The position numbers and the translations under genes are program-made. Shown piece by piece: positions 41,498 through 50,904 of a DNA stretch of 64,000 nt. A model generated the notes under the pieces. The model was given only the letters and a program-made list of their open reading frames with translations, did no database searches and was not told the origin of the DNA. The stretch is from HGM04593 sp045634305. GTDB taxonomy: Bacteria; Bacteroidota; Bacteroidia; Bacteroidales; Bacteroidaceae. Location of the stretch: NCBI GenBank assembly GCA_045634305.1, contig JAZQZZ010000040.1, positions 1 to 64,000 of the forward strand. The letters run 5' to 3'. The stretch's first letter is position 1; the number at the start of each line of letters is the position of its first letter.

Positions 41498-43390
41498 TTA
41501 TAGATTGAAAAAGTCGTTGTATGTGCTTTGCAGTATTGCCTTGGCTTTCCTTATCCTCTCCTCGCTACCGGGGGTGACTTCTGTTGTCTCTTTGCAACCA
41601 GTAAGGTCAAACACGCTGTATCCGGTAGAGTCCATCAACGATATTCCGTTGTTGTAGCAATGGTATGCAAACGGATAGCTGTATTGGGGCGAGAGTATGT
41701 TGCGGCTGAACCTGAACTCATCGTTCGGCAATTGCAGCTGTGCAAGCAGGGTTGCAACAAGGTCTGTCTGGTTGCATCTTGTGTCAATGCGCTCGGGTTC
41801 CTTTATGGCACCGCCAAGCATCATGAACAGAATGTGATTGCGCTCTTTGTCGGTTTGTCTTATGCCTGCGGGGTAGCCGGTGACGCAGTGGTCGGCAATG
41901 CATATTATCAGTGTGTTATCCCACTTGTCGGTCGTTTTCAGTCGCTCGACGAATTTGCCCAACTGCTCGTCTGTGAATGCAAAGGCGTTGGCAACCATGT
42001 CATCCTCTATACGGTTGTATGGAACTTCCCAGGGCTCATGGCTGCTCAGTGTCAGGTATGTCATGTGCCAAGGCTCGTTGTTGGTGTCCATTATCGTTTC
42101 ATACAGCCTGTCGAATGTAATGTCGTCACCTGCTCCCCAACGATGCGTCGTTGTCTCCTCCCTTGTAAAATCCTTGTCCGAGATAAGTCTGTCATATCCT
42201 GTGAACAGGAGGTAACCATTCATGTTGGTGAACTTGATGTCTCCTCCATAAAGGAACGTGTTGGAGTATCCGGCTCTTTTCAACGATGCGGCAAGTGACG
42301 GCAGTTTAGAACATTTGTTGGCATCTTTCATCACCGATGTCTTTGGGAAAGCCGGGTAGCCGCTAAGGATGGAGAGCACACCTCTGTCCGTTCGGAAACT
42401 GTTAGCATAGCATTCAGTGAAAAGGATGCTTTCTTCTGCAAGCTTTTCAATATTCGGCGTTATTCCTTTTGTTCCTCCCAGACTCTCGACAAACCCGGCA
42501 CTCATCCCCTCGAGAATGATTGTTACGATGTTCGGGCGTGTGCACTTCAGCAAAGTGTCGGATATCATGGTGTCCTGTATGTACAGTCCATTGAAAATAT
42601 TTTCACGCTCATCATTGCTGTAGAAACTGTATTCATCCTTGAAATCCTCCAGATTTGCAAGTGTATACAGAAAACTGAATATGGGATTCACTGCAGCGTC
42701 ATTCAGTGTCGGGCTGTCGCTGTAATATACCGTACCGATGTTGTTCGTGGATTCTGTGGTGCCACCCCTTATGCCAAGGAACATGAATCCTACGGCAAGG
42801 ATGTATATTATCCCCTTCGTGACTTTGTGGATGGTCTTGGACTCTGTATCCTTGTCGCTTCTGCTTTCGTCCTTGCAGATGTATGAAAGTTTCTTGTATG
42901 TTGCGAATGTGAGTGCAGTCAGAACAATGGCAAGCACTATGATGTGAATGGTTGTTATGCTTGCGATGGCATTGGCCGGCGAATCGATATATACAAGTAT
43001 GGACGATGCGTCGAGTTTCTGCTCCCAATAGGGATATAGGGTGATGTCGGCGACGAATGCCAATGAGATTGCGAAAGCAATAATGCCGTTGTATGTTTTG
43101 TAGAAGATGCGGAGTGGCAGGCGTATGAACAGTTTTGCCATTGTCAGCAGCAACGGTATAGCCGTGAAATATCCGGCTATGGCGAGGTCGTGTCTTACGC
43201 CATGTAGCAGGACATCGGCGTAATTCCCGAATGTACCACTGTCATCGCCGTGGTTCAGCGCGAGGAAGATGATTTTGTAGATGAAGGACAGGATTATGAA
43301 TGCCGAGTAGTATTTCAGCAAGAATATCATCCCGCATCCTATGCTTTCATGGAATGGGCATTGTTCTGTCCGTTTGAAATACTTTGTCAT
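41498..43390 (-). CDS. LTA-synthase-like membrane sulfatase/phosphotransferase B
   Basis: A 630-residue paralogue of the next gene, again five membrane helices (about 21-45, 66-90, 101-120, 143-165, 193-210) followed by the sulfatase domain. Metal ligand Glu294 (IILEGMSAGF), Thr334 (SFRTDRGVLS, the LtaS-type nucleophile) and the IADHCVTG block are visible. It has the canonical threonine where copy A has serine, so the two may differ in substrate or rate. They are 23 bases apart and co-transcribed with RNase H upstream (10 bases). The substrate is not known. Confidence 0.85.
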   Translation of the reverse strand: MTKYFKRTEQCPFHESIGCGMIFLLKYYSAFIILSFIYKIIFLALNHGDDSGTFGNYADVLLHGVRHDLAIAGYFTAIPLLLTMAKLFIRLPLRIFYKTYNGIIAFAISLAFVADITLYPYWEQKLDASSILVYIDSPANAIASITTIHIIVLAIVLTALTFATYKKLSYICKDESRSDKDTESKTIHKVTKGIIYILAVGFMFLGIRGGTTESTNNIGTVYYSDSPTLNDAAVNPIFSFLYTLANLEDFKDEYSFYSNDERENIFNGLYIQDTMISDTLLKCTRPNIVTIILEGMSAGFVESLGGTKGITPNIEKLAEESILFTECYANSFRTDRGVLSILSGYPAFPKTSVMKDANKCSKLPSLAASLKRAGYSNTFLYGGDIKFTNMNGYLLFTGYDRLISDKDFTREETTTHRWGAGDDITFDRLYETIMDTNNEPWHMTYLTLSSHEPWEVPYNRIEDDMVANAFAFTDEQLGKFVERLKTTDKWDNTLIICIADHCVTGYPAGIRQTDKERNHILFMMLGGAIKEPERIDTRCNQTDLVATLLAQLQLPNDEFRFSRNILSPQYSYPFAYHCYNNGISLMDSTGYSVFDLTGCKETTEVTPGSEERIRKAKAILQSTYNDFFNL

Positions 43391-43400
43391 TTCCTATCTG

Positions 43401-44027
43401 TTATTTTCTGCCAAAATCTGCCGGAATCTCACCCCATTTGTCGGTTTCCCATTTAATGAGCGTTGTTGTCCAGCTGTTCTCCTTGAGCCATTTCTCGGCG
43501 CGGTCCACATATTTGAAAAGTTCTTCGGTCCTGCTGTCGCGCGGAAGTTTTGTCTTGCATTTTTTTCCTTTGATCCACAGCAGAGCATTGTAGCTGTCCG
43601 AGTATATAGGCAGGTCAATGCCTTTCTGCTTCAGCAATGCAAGACCATGTACAATGGCAAGGAACTCGCCAATGTTGTTTGTGCCGAACATGGGACCAAA
43701 ATGGAATATCTCTTCGCCTGTGCCAATGTAAACTCCGCGGTACTCCATCATTCCCGGATTACCGCTACAGGCAGCATCTACCGCCAATGCATTCTTTATT
43801 ATGGATGCCGGCAGAATTGCCGGTTTCTTTTTGTTTTCGCCTTTTGCACCATGTCCGATGTACTGCCCGGGTGATGACGCATACGCGCGCTCCGCTTCGG
43901 CAAGAGTGTCAAACGCCTTGTAAAGAGCCTGTTTGACGCCCTTTATCTGCGCTTGACACTCCTCCCAAGAGGAGTATATGCCCGGCTGAACGCCGTTCCA
44001 CACCACGTAATGCTTGTTTTTGGCCAT
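43401..44027 (-). CDS. Ribonuclease HI with N-terminal viroplasmin domain
   Basis: A 208-residue RNase H that removes RNA from RNA-DNA hybrids. The first 45 residues (HYVVWNGVQPGIYSSWEECQ) are the caulimovirus viroplasmin (RNase H-binding) domain found in eukaryotic-type RNase H1. The catalytic domain has the four acidic residues: Asp84 (DAACSGNPG), Glu121 (NNIGEFLAI), Asp144 (YSDSYN) and Asp196 (WETDKWGE). A 20-residue lysine-rich linker joins the domains. It is encoded 15 bases after argS. Confidence 0.93.
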   Translation of the reverse strand: MAKNKHYVVWNGVQPGIYSSWEECQAQIKGVKQALYKAFDTLAEAERAYASSPGQYIGHGAKGENKKKPAILPASIIKNALAVDAACSGNPGMMEYRGVYIGTGEEIFHFGPMFGTNNIGEFLAIVHGLALLKQKGIDLPIYSDSYNALLWIKGKKCKTKLPRDSRTEELFKYVDRAEKWLKENSWTTTLIKWETDKWGEIPADFGRK

Positions 44028-44041
44028 CGTACAACGGCTTT

Positions 44042-45832
44042 TTACATTCTTTCGGGAACCTCAATGCCAAGCAGGTTCATTGCGGTCTTGATGACCTTGC
44101 CTACATTGTCGGTGAGCAATAGACGGAAAGCCTTTGTCTCCTCGTTCTCCTCGCGCAGAATACTGTAGTCGTGGTAGAACTGGTTGTACTCTCTTGCGAG
44201 TTCATATGCGTAGTTCGCAATACCCGATGGAGAGTAGTCGGTACCTGCCTGACGTACAACAGCTGGGAACTCGTTGAGCATTCTTATGATGTTACACTCC
44301 TTCTCGCTGATGCTCTCGGGTGCTGTGAACGCTGTTTTTGTTCCAGCCTCTGCAGCCTTGCGGCCGATTGAGCGTGTACGTGCGTATGTGTATTGGATGA
44401 AAGGACCTGTGTTGCCGTTGAAGTCAATTGACTCCTTGGGGTTGAAGAGCATGTTGCGGCGCGCGTCAACCTTTAGTATGAAGTACTTCAATGCTCCCAA
44501 GCCAATGATACGGTTGATTTCGGCCTTCTCTTCGGTTGTGAGGTCGTTGAGCTTGCCACCAAGTTCCTCTGACGTCTCGCGTGCAGTGTTTATCATCTCG
44601 TCCATCAGGTCATCGGCGTCTACGACTGTGCCCTCGCGGCTCTTCATCTTGCCCTCGGGAAGCTCCACCATTCCGTAAGAGAAATGTACAAGTCCCTTAC
44701 CCCATGAGAAACCGAGTTTGTCGAGCAGCAAAGAGAGTACCTGGAAGTGGTAGTTCTGCTCGTTACCCACAACGTAAACCATCTTGTCAATGGGGTAGTC
44801 GCGGAAACGCAACTGTGCAGTACCGATATCCTGCGTCATGTATACCGATGTGCCGTCGCTACGCAACAGGAGCTTCTCGTCGAGACCGTCGCCAGTGAGG
44901 TCGGCCCATACCGATTCATCCTCTCTGCGGTAGAAGATGCCCTTCTCGAGTCCTCCAAGGACAGTCTCCTTGCCTACAAGATATGTGTCACTTTCATAGT
45001 ATATTTTGTCAAAATCAACTCCAAGACGTTTGTATGTCTCGTCAAAACCTTCATAAACCCAATTGTTCATCTGTTCCCAGAGTGCGCGTACTTCCTTGTC
45101 GCCGGCCTCCCATTTCACAAGCATCTCACGTGCCTCGGCCATTAGTGGCGATGCAGCCTCGGCCTCCTCCTTGCTCATGCCTTTTTCCATGAGTTCAGCA
45201 AGTTCGGCCTTATAGTGCTTGTCGAAAGCTACATAATAGTCGCCTATGAGGTGGTCGCCTTTCTTGCCACTACTTTCTGGTGTCTCGCCGTTGCCCCACT
45301 TCTGCCATGCAAGCATTGACTTGCAGATGTGTATACCGCGGTCGTTGACAATGTTGGTCTTTACAACCTTGTTGCCGTTTGCCGCGATGATGTTTGACAA
45401 GGCATAGCCCAGCAGGTTGTTGCGGATGTGTCCAAGGTGCAGGGGCTTGTTGGTGTTTGGTGAAGAATATTCAACCATTACAAGCGGCGACTCATCGGTT
45501 GCAGGAGTTGTACCCCATTTATCGATTGCGTCAATGTGCTTCAACAGCTCAACCCAATAGCTTGGTGCAATGGCAAGGTTAAGGAAACCCTTGACAACAT
45601 TGAATGAACTGATGATGGAGAGGTTGCTCTTCAACTGCTCGCCAATCTCCTGCGCTGTCTCTTCGGGGCGCTTCTTTGAAAGTGCCAGGAATGGGAAAAC
45701 AACGAGGGTGAAGTCGCCCTCGAACTCCTTGCGTGTCTTTTGCAACTGTATCTTCTCGGTAGCTACTTCTGCGCCATACAACTGCTTGATTGCTTCGGCA
45801 ACACTTTGTGCCAATGTGATTTCAAGATTCAT
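44042..45832 (-). CDS. argS: Arginyl-tRNA synthetase
   Basis: Charges tRNA-Arg. The 596 residues (ATG 45832; an in-frame TTG 8 codons upstream is less likely) have the class I HIGH motif as HLGH (SSPNTNKPLHLGH), the KMSK-like GKMKSREGTVV loop and the C-terminal DALR anticodon-binding domain. The N-terminal Add-1 domain is present. Length is standard. It heads the argS-RNase H-LTA-like-radical SAM run. Confidence 0.97.
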   Translation of the reverse strand: MNLEITLAQSVAEAIKQLYGAEVATEKIQLQKTRKEFEGDFTLVVFPFLALSKKRPEETAQEIGEQLKSNLSIISSFNVVKGFLNLAIAPSYWVELLKHIDAIDKWGTTPATDESPLVMVEYSSPNTNKPLHLGHIRNNLLGYALSNIIAANGNKVVKTNIVNDRGIHICKSMLAWQKWGNGETPESSGKKGDHLIGDYYVAFDKHYKAELAELMEKGMSKEEAEAASPLMAEAREMLVKWEAGDKEVRALWEQMNNWVYEGFDETYKRLGVDFDKIYYESDTYLVGKETVLGGLEKGIFYRREDESVWADLTGDGLDEKLLLRSDGTSVYMTQDIGTAQLRFRDYPIDKMVYVVGNEQNYHFQVLSLLLDKLGFSWGKGLVHFSYGMVELPEGKMKSREGTVVDADDLMDEMINTARETSEELGGKLNDLTTEEKAEINRIIGLGALKYFILKVDARRNMLFNPKESIDFNGNTGPFIQYTYARTRSIGRKAAEAGTKTAFTAPESISEKECNIIRMLNEFPAVVRQAGTDYSPSGIANYAYELAREYNQFYHDYSILREENEETKAFRLLLTDNVGKVIKTAMNLLGIEVPERM

Positions 45833-45890
45833 CTTTTTATATGTTTTTTTGTTCAAATCCGTGATTTTATGTTTTGTTAAGCCACAATAA

Positions 45891-45920
45891 TTTGCAAATA
45901 TAATAAATACCGATAATTTT
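45891..45920 (+). promoter_or_regulatory. Candidate promoter in the argS/rhomboid intergenic region
   Basis: TTTG (45891-45894), 18 bases and TAATTTTG (45913-45920) read rightward. On the opposite strand TATATTTG (45902-45895) would serve argS, so the two would overlap. A third box, TATATTTG at 46009-46016, lies closer to the first rhomboid gene (ATG 46074). Confidence 0.45.
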
Positions 45921-46073
45921 GCGGCCGATTTTATTTGAAAATATACTTTAATAATAGATAATAAGTCGATAATGGCACATCTGCAGTATGTCCTGTCGCT
46001 TTTTGTATTATATTTGCCAAGTCAATGCTGTAGCAGGCACCAAAGCTTAATGCAGTGTAGAAATTTATCAACT

Positions 46074-46754
46074 ATGAACCGATTACCGCAAGTTACCAAA
46101 AATCTTTTGGCTATAAATGTGCTGATGTTCCTGGCGACAATTGTCTTGGAAAGGAAGGGCATAGACCTTACAGGCATCTTTGGTCTCCACTTTTTCAAGG
46201 CTGCCGACTTTGCTCCATATCAGCTTGTCACATACATGTTCATGCATAGCGGCTTTTCACATGTCTTCTTCAATATGTTCGCGCTATATATGTTCGGCGG
46301 TGTTCTTGAAAAAGTATGGGGAGCAAAACGTTTTATAATCTATTATCTGGTAGCCGGAATTGGAGCCGGTCTGTTGCAGGAGGTTGTACAATATATAAAT
46401 TTCGTACACGAGGGCTTGGCTCTTTATGAAGGGGTGCGCACACCATCGGGAGTTGTTCCCATGGGGCAGTTTCTCAATATGTGGACTACAGTGGGTGCTT
46501 CGGGTGCTATCTATGCCATATTGTTGGGATTCGGAATGTTGTTCCCTAATGAAAGAATGTTTGTATTTCCATTACCGTTTCCCATCAAAGCAAAGTTTTT
46601 TGTGATAGGTTATGCGGTCATAGAACTGTTGCTCGGAATCTCGAACAGCCAGGATGGAATTGCGCATTTTGCACATTTGGGAGGAATGCTTTTCGGTCTT
46701 GCACTGATTCTATATTGGCGTAAAACAAATAAGATCGGAGGTCCATATGTTTAA
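46074..46754 (+). CDS. Rhomboid intramembrane serine protease 1
   Basis: A 226-residue rhomboid with six membrane helices. ATG 46074 gives the natural start (MNRLPQVTKNLLAINVLMFL). The catalytic serine lies in GASGAIYA (GxSG) and the dyad histidine in HFAHLGGMLFG; the helix 2 HxxxN-like feature (SHVFFNMFALYMFG) is present. Rhomboids cut membrane proteins near the outer face of the bilayer; natural substrates are unknown here. It overlaps the second rhomboid by 8 bases, so they are translated together. Confidence 0.92.
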   Translation: MNRLPQVTKNLLAINVLMFLATIVLERKGIDLTGIFGLHFFKAADFAPYQLVTYMFMHSGFSHVFFNMFALYMFGGVLEKVWGAKRFIIYYLVAGIGAGLLQEVVQYINFVHEGLALYEGVRTPSGVVPMGQFLNMWTTVGASGAIYAILLGFGMLFPNERMFVFPLPFPIKAKFFVIGYAVIELLLGISNSQDGIAHFAHLGGMLFGLALILYWRKTNKIGGPYV

Positions 46755-47646
46755 GATTTTCGTTGAAAAATTCCGGGCTTCCGATGTTGTAAGGAAATTT
46801 ATATATGTAAATGTTGTAACGTATATAATCCTTCTTTTAATCGGTGTTTTTTCAGTGCTGCTGAACAAACGTGGCCTTGCTGTTACGGTGGGTTCGTGGG
46901 TTGAGTTGCCTGCGGCATTGACACAGCTCCTTTACAGGCCATGGACTGTTTTTACATACATGTTCGTGCATGGCAGTTTGTGGCATATCCTGTGGAATAT
47001 GCTTGCGTTGCATATCTTCGGGCGCATTTATCTTGAGTTCTTCTCGACGAGACATTTTTGGGGTACTTATCTGCTTGGCGGTTTCTTTGGTGCATTTTTC
47101 TTTGTGCTTGCCTACAATGTCTTTCCATATTTTGACACTGTGGTCGATTCGGCTCATCTGGTGGGTGCCTCGGCCGCGGTGCTGGCGATTGTTGCGGCTG
47201 CAGCAGTGCGTTCTCCTGAATATAGGATAAACTTGTTGCTGTTCGGCAGTGTGAAACTTTCGACTTTTGCCGTGGTTACGGTGTTGATATCGGTGCTCAT
47301 GCTGTCTGGTGAGAATGCGGGCGGTAACTTTGCCCATCTTGGTGGTGCGTTCGCCGGTTTCCTGTTTGCTTTTCTGCTTGGCAAAGGGGTTGATGTCACC
47401 GAGGTTGTGAATCGTCCTGTCGATTGGATGAAATCGCTCTTCAGCAGGGATTTGTTCAAACGTAGGAAAAAGGGCAAATTTACGTATACGGCCGGAGGCA
47501 AGCATAAATCGGACTATGAATATAATGCACGCAAGAAGTCCTCGGAGGCTGAGATCGATGCTATTCTTGAGAAGATTAAAAAAGGCGGATATTCTTCTTT
47601 GACCGATGAAGAGAAGAAGCGCCTGTTCAATGCCTCGTCCAAATAA
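46747..47646 (+). CDS. Rhomboid-family protein 2 with C-terminal extension
   Basis: A 299-residue protein: six rhomboid helices, then a soluble C-terminal part of about 80 residues with a conserved-looking helix near the end (EAEIDAILEKIKKGGYSSLTDEEKKRLF). The motif is GASAAV, with serine kept but glycine of GxSG replaced by alanine; the histidine (NFAHLGGAF) is present. The enzyme may be active or a modified partner of the first rhomboid. Start at 46747, inside the end of the first gene. Confidence 0.87.
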   Translation: MFKIFVEKFRASDVVRKFIYVNVVTYIILLLIGVFSVLLNKRGLAVTVGSWVELPAALTQLLYRPWTVFTYMFVHGSLWHILWNMLALHIFGRIYLEFFSTRHFWGTYLLGGFFGAFFFVLAYNVFPYFDTVVDSAHLVGASAAVLAIVAAAAVRSPEYRINLLLFGSVKLSTFAVVTVLISVLMLSGENAGGNFAHLGGAFAGFLFAFLLGKGVDVTEVVNRPVDWMKSLFSRDLFKRRKKGKFTYTAGGKHKSDYEYNARKKSSEAEIDAILEKIKKGGYSSLTDEEKKRLFNASSK

Positions 47647-47837
47647 GAAAACCGTTACAAACTATCTATGTGGCTGCAGCGTCTTGCGCCTGTGGCCGCT
47701 TGTCGTGTCCAATAGAGTTTTCTTTTTTTGCTGTTGTGGTATGCCATAATGTACCCGATTCTTGTATTTTACACGCCTTTTATATTATAAAATAAAGAAA
47801 ATGCGGCAAATAATGCTTTTTATTTAAGAAAAAACAC

Positions 47838-47845
47838 TATATTTG
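47838..47845 (+). promoter_or_regulatory. Candidate -7 box for secDF
   Basis: TATATTTG fits TAnnTTTG; the leader would be about 42 bases. The -33 region (GCTTTTTATTT) has no clear TTTG. The rest of 47647-47837 shows no gene. Confidence 0.5.
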
Positions 47846-47893
47846 CGCGTTTTTAAAAGGAACAAAATAAATCACAATAAAAATTAATTAACA

Positions 47894-50800
47894 ATGCAGA
47901 ACAAAGGATTTGTAAAAGTTTTTGCAGTATTGCTGACACTTGTGTGTCTGTTCTATCTTTCATTCTCTTACGTGACCAAGAGTCAGAACGAGAAAATCGA
48001 GAAGTGGGCAGAAGACCAGACAGCAACTTGGGTTTCAGAGCGTGAGGCCAATGGCGATGCTGTTACTGAAGAAGAGAAAGAAGAGTATCTCGGCTTCAAG
48101 AAAGAGGAGTACCTCGAGACAAACAAAGATCAGAAGGTATGGTTGGGTATCTACACTCTCCAGCAGTGCCGTGAGTTGGAAATCGGTCTTGGCCTTGATT
48201 TGAAGGGCGGCCTTAGCGTGACATTGGAAGTCTCAGTTCCTGAGTTCCTTAAATCGCTCACAAGCGGTAATATGGATCAGGACGTAGAGGCTGCAATTGC
48301 TGCTGCGCAGAAGGCTTCTTTGGCCAATGGTGACGCAATCGGTGCTTTCATCACAAGTTTGCCTGCAGAGAAGACCTTGGCGTCAATCTTTGCATCAAGT
48401 GCATTGAAGAACAAGGTTTCTCAGAACTCTACAAACGAAGAGGTTGAGGCAGTTCTCCGTGCCGAGCTTGAGAATGCCGTTGAAAATTCGTTTAATGTGG
48501 TACGCTCGCGTGTAGACCGTTTTGGTGTCGCACAGCCCAATATTCAGAAACTTGGTGGTGGCCAGGGCCGCATCATGGTTGAGCTTCCGGGTGTTGAGAA
48601 CAAGGCACGTGTAATCGAGCTCTTGACACGTTCTTCAAACTTGCAGTTCTGGGAGACATATACAGATCAGGAGATTGCCAAGGTGCTTCCAAAGCTCATG
48701 CAGTTGGGTGAGGAGGTCGCAAAGAGCAAGGGTCAGGAAATCAATCCATTGACAGGTCTTGTCGGTAATGCAGGCAGTTGCATCGTGGCTTATGTGAACC
48801 GCGAGGGCAAGGCTAAGATTGATGAGGTTCTTGCTGCCGGCAAAACATTGGATAAGAATTTGTTGCCACGTGAACTGATGCTTTGTTGGGGTGCCGATAA
48901 TAAGGATGGTATCTACACACTCTATGCTATAAAGGACAAGGATGTTGATGGCGTAGCTCCATTGCAGGGCGACGTAATTGCTGAGGCTACAGCTTCTTTC
49001 CAGAACAACAAGCCTTGTGTAAACATGACTATGAATGGTGCTGTTGCGCATACATGGGCTAACCTTACCGACGAGTGTGCGAAGAGCCGCCGTCCTATCG
49101 CTGTGGTGCTTGATGGTCTTGTATACAGCGCGCCTGTACCCGAGGGCCGTATTGCCGGTGGCCACAGTGTAATCAACGGTAGCTTTACTATCGAGGAGAC
49201 ACAGGACCTTGCAACTGTGCTCTGCTCAGGTAAGATGCTCGTTCCAATGAGAGACGTTGAGAGCAACGTTGTAGGTCCATCTATCGGTGAGGCTTCTATC
49301 AACCAGGGCTTGATGTCATTCGTGATTGCGTTCATTCTTCTGATGATTTACATGTGTGCTGTTTACGGTGTTGTACCGGGTATGATTGCCAACGGCGCAT
49401 TGTTGCTCAACCTGTTCTTTACATTGGGTATCCTTGCTTCATTCCAGGCAGCTCTCACAATGTCTGGTATCGCAGGTATCGTGTTGACACTCGGTATGGC
49501 TGTCGACGCCAACGTGCTTATATATGAACGCGCGAAGGAAGAGTTGCGTGCCGGTAAGAATGTGCGTGCTGCGCTTTCTGACGGTTACAAGAATGCATTC
49601 TCTGCAATCTTCGACTCTAACCTCACATCAATCATCACCGGTGTCATTCTTTACAACTTCGGTACAGGCCCAATCAAGGGCTTTGCTACAACTTTGATTA
49701 TCGGTCTGTTGTGCTCATTCTTTACAGCTGTGTTTGTTACACGTGTGGTATATGAGCGTTTCCTCAGCAAGAACAAGTTGACAAACCTTACTTTCACAAC
49801 CAAGTTGTCAAGCAAGATGTTCAAGGATACAAAGTACAACTTCATTGCAGCTGCAAAGAAGGTGAACATCGTATTCGTGGTGTTGGCTGTGGCTATGGTC
49901 GCTTCATTTGCATTGCGTGGCATGGCAAAGAGCATTGACTTTACCGGTGGTCGCAACTATGTTGTCAAGTTCGAGCAGAAGGTTTCTGATGCTGAGATCC
50001 GTGATTTGTTGACAGCTGAGATCAAGGGTGCCAATGTGCAGGTAATTTCTTATGGTACAAGTGGTGACCAGGTACGTATCTCTACAAACTACTTGTTTGA
50101 TGACTCCTCAGCCGATTCGGATGTGAAGGTTGAGCAGGCTATCTACAACGCTTTGAAGAAGGGTGGCGTACTTGCCGAGGATGTTACATTCGAGAGATTC
50201 TGCGATACACAGGATGACCAGGGTGGCTCAATCAAGAGCTCACAGAAGGTTGGTGCAAGCATTGCCGATGATATCCGCGAGGGTGCTGTGCTTTCAGTGA
50301 TTCTTGCTCTCATTGCAATCTTCATTTACATTCTTGTACGTTTCCGCAACGTGGCATATAGTGTAGGTTCAATCTTCGCTCTTGGTGTTGACGTACTGAT
50401 GATCATGGGTTGCTACTCTCTGTTGCACGGCTTGTTGCCAATGTCACTTGAGCTCGACCAGACATTCATCGGTGCTATCCTTACAGCTATCGGTTACTCA
50501 ATCAACGACAAGGTGGTTATCTTCGACCGTATCCGTGAGTTCAACCAGTTGTATCCAAAGCATGACAAGCTCGAGTTGTTCAACAACTCTTTGAACACAA
50601 CTCTTGCACGTACATTGAATACTTCATTCAGTACATTGGTCGTTTTGTTGTGTATCTTCGTCCTCGGTGGCGACAGCATCCGCAGCTTCTCATTTGCAAT
50701 GATACTTGGTGTTGTATTCGGCACATTGTCATCAATCTACATTGCAGCTCCTATTGCTTATTCAATGGTTGCAAAGCAGGCAAAGAAGAACAAGAAGTGA
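47894..50800 (+). CDS. secDF: Protein translocase subunit SecDF (fused)
   Basis: Uses the proton gradient to help SecYEG finish export of proteins to the periplasm. The 968 residues are a single chain of SecD and SecF, as is common in Bacteroidetes. The SecD part (1-600) has an N-terminal helix (8-28), the P1 domain with GLDLKGGLSVTLEV and a helix bundle with VDANVLIYERAKEEL; the SecF part begins near residue 650 (KSIDFTGGRNY) and has INDKVVIFDRIREF. Twelve membrane helices in total. It has a strong terminator. Confidence 0.96.
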   Translation: MQNKGFVKVFAVLLTLVCLFYLSFSYVTKSQNEKIEKWAEDQTATWVSEREANGDAVTEEEKEEYLGFKKEEYLETNKDQKVWLGIYTLQQCRELEIGLGLDLKGGLSVTLEVSVPEFLKSLTSGNMDQDVEAAIAAAQKASLANGDAIGAFITSLPAEKTLASIFASSALKNKVSQNSTNEEVEAVLRAELENAVENSFNVVRSRVDRFGVAQPNIQKLGGGQGRIMVELPGVENKARVIELLTRSSNLQFWETYTDQEIAKVLPKLMQLGEEVAKSKGQEINPLTGLVGNAGSCIVAYVNREGKAKIDEVLAAGKTLDKNLLPRELMLCWGADNKDGIYTLYAIKDKDVDGVAPLQGDVIAEATASFQNNKPCVNMTMNGAVAHTWANLTDECAKSRRPIAVVLDGLVYSAPVPEGRIAGGHSVINGSFTIEETQDLATVLCSGKMLVPMRDVESNVVGPSIGEASINQGLMSFVIAFILLMIYMCAVYGVVPGMIANGALLLNLFFTLGILASFQAALTMSGIAGIVLTLGMAVDANVLIYERAKEELRAGKNVRAALSDGYKNAFSAIFDSNLTSIITGVILYNFGTGPIKGFATTLIIGLLCSFFTAVFVTRVVYERFLSKNKLTNLTFTTKLSSKMFKDTKYNFIAAAKKVNIVFVVLAVAMVASFALRGMAKSIDFTGGRNYVVKFEQKVSDAEIRDLLTAEIKGANVQVISYGTSGDQVRISTNYLFDDSSADSDVKVEQAIYNALKKGGVLAEDVTFERFCDTQDDQGGSIKSSQKVGASIADDIREGAVLSVILALIAIFIYILVRFRNVAYSVGSIFALGVDVLMIMGCYSLLHGLLPMSLELDQTFIGAILTAIGYSINDKVVIFDRIREFNQLYPKHDKLELFNNSLNTTLARTLNTSFSTLVVLLCIFVLGGDSIRSFSFAMILGVVFGTLSSIYIAAPIAYSMVAKQAKKNKK

Positions 50801-50816
50801 TTTTAGGGTTATCTTG

Positions 50817-50857
50817 AAAAGAAGACACCGTTGGCATTGCCAACGGTGTCTTCTTTT
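50817..50857. terminator. Terminator of secDF, perfect 19-bp stem
   Basis: AAAAGAAGACACCGTTGGC (50817-50835), ATT loop, exact complement at 50839-50857. The A/T-rich ends give T runs on both strands, so it may also stop the convergent DUF2851 transcript (gene end at 50905). Confidence 0.85.
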
Positions 50858-50904
50858 ATGTGTAATGCGGTTGCGCCGGTGCTGCGTTGTAATATATAAA
50901 GATA

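Noticed and set aside
45851..45860. GTTCAAATCC resembling a tRNA T-arm
   Set aside because: The flanks cannot form the T-stem and no D-arm, anticodon arm or acceptor stem is found around it; it lies by chance near the argS start.
47647..47893. Possible small RNA between the second rhomboid and secDF
   Set aside because: GC-rich patches and an AAGAAAAC/GTTTTCTT pair exist, but no consistent fold or known RNA family fits. Only a candidate secDF -7 box is supported.
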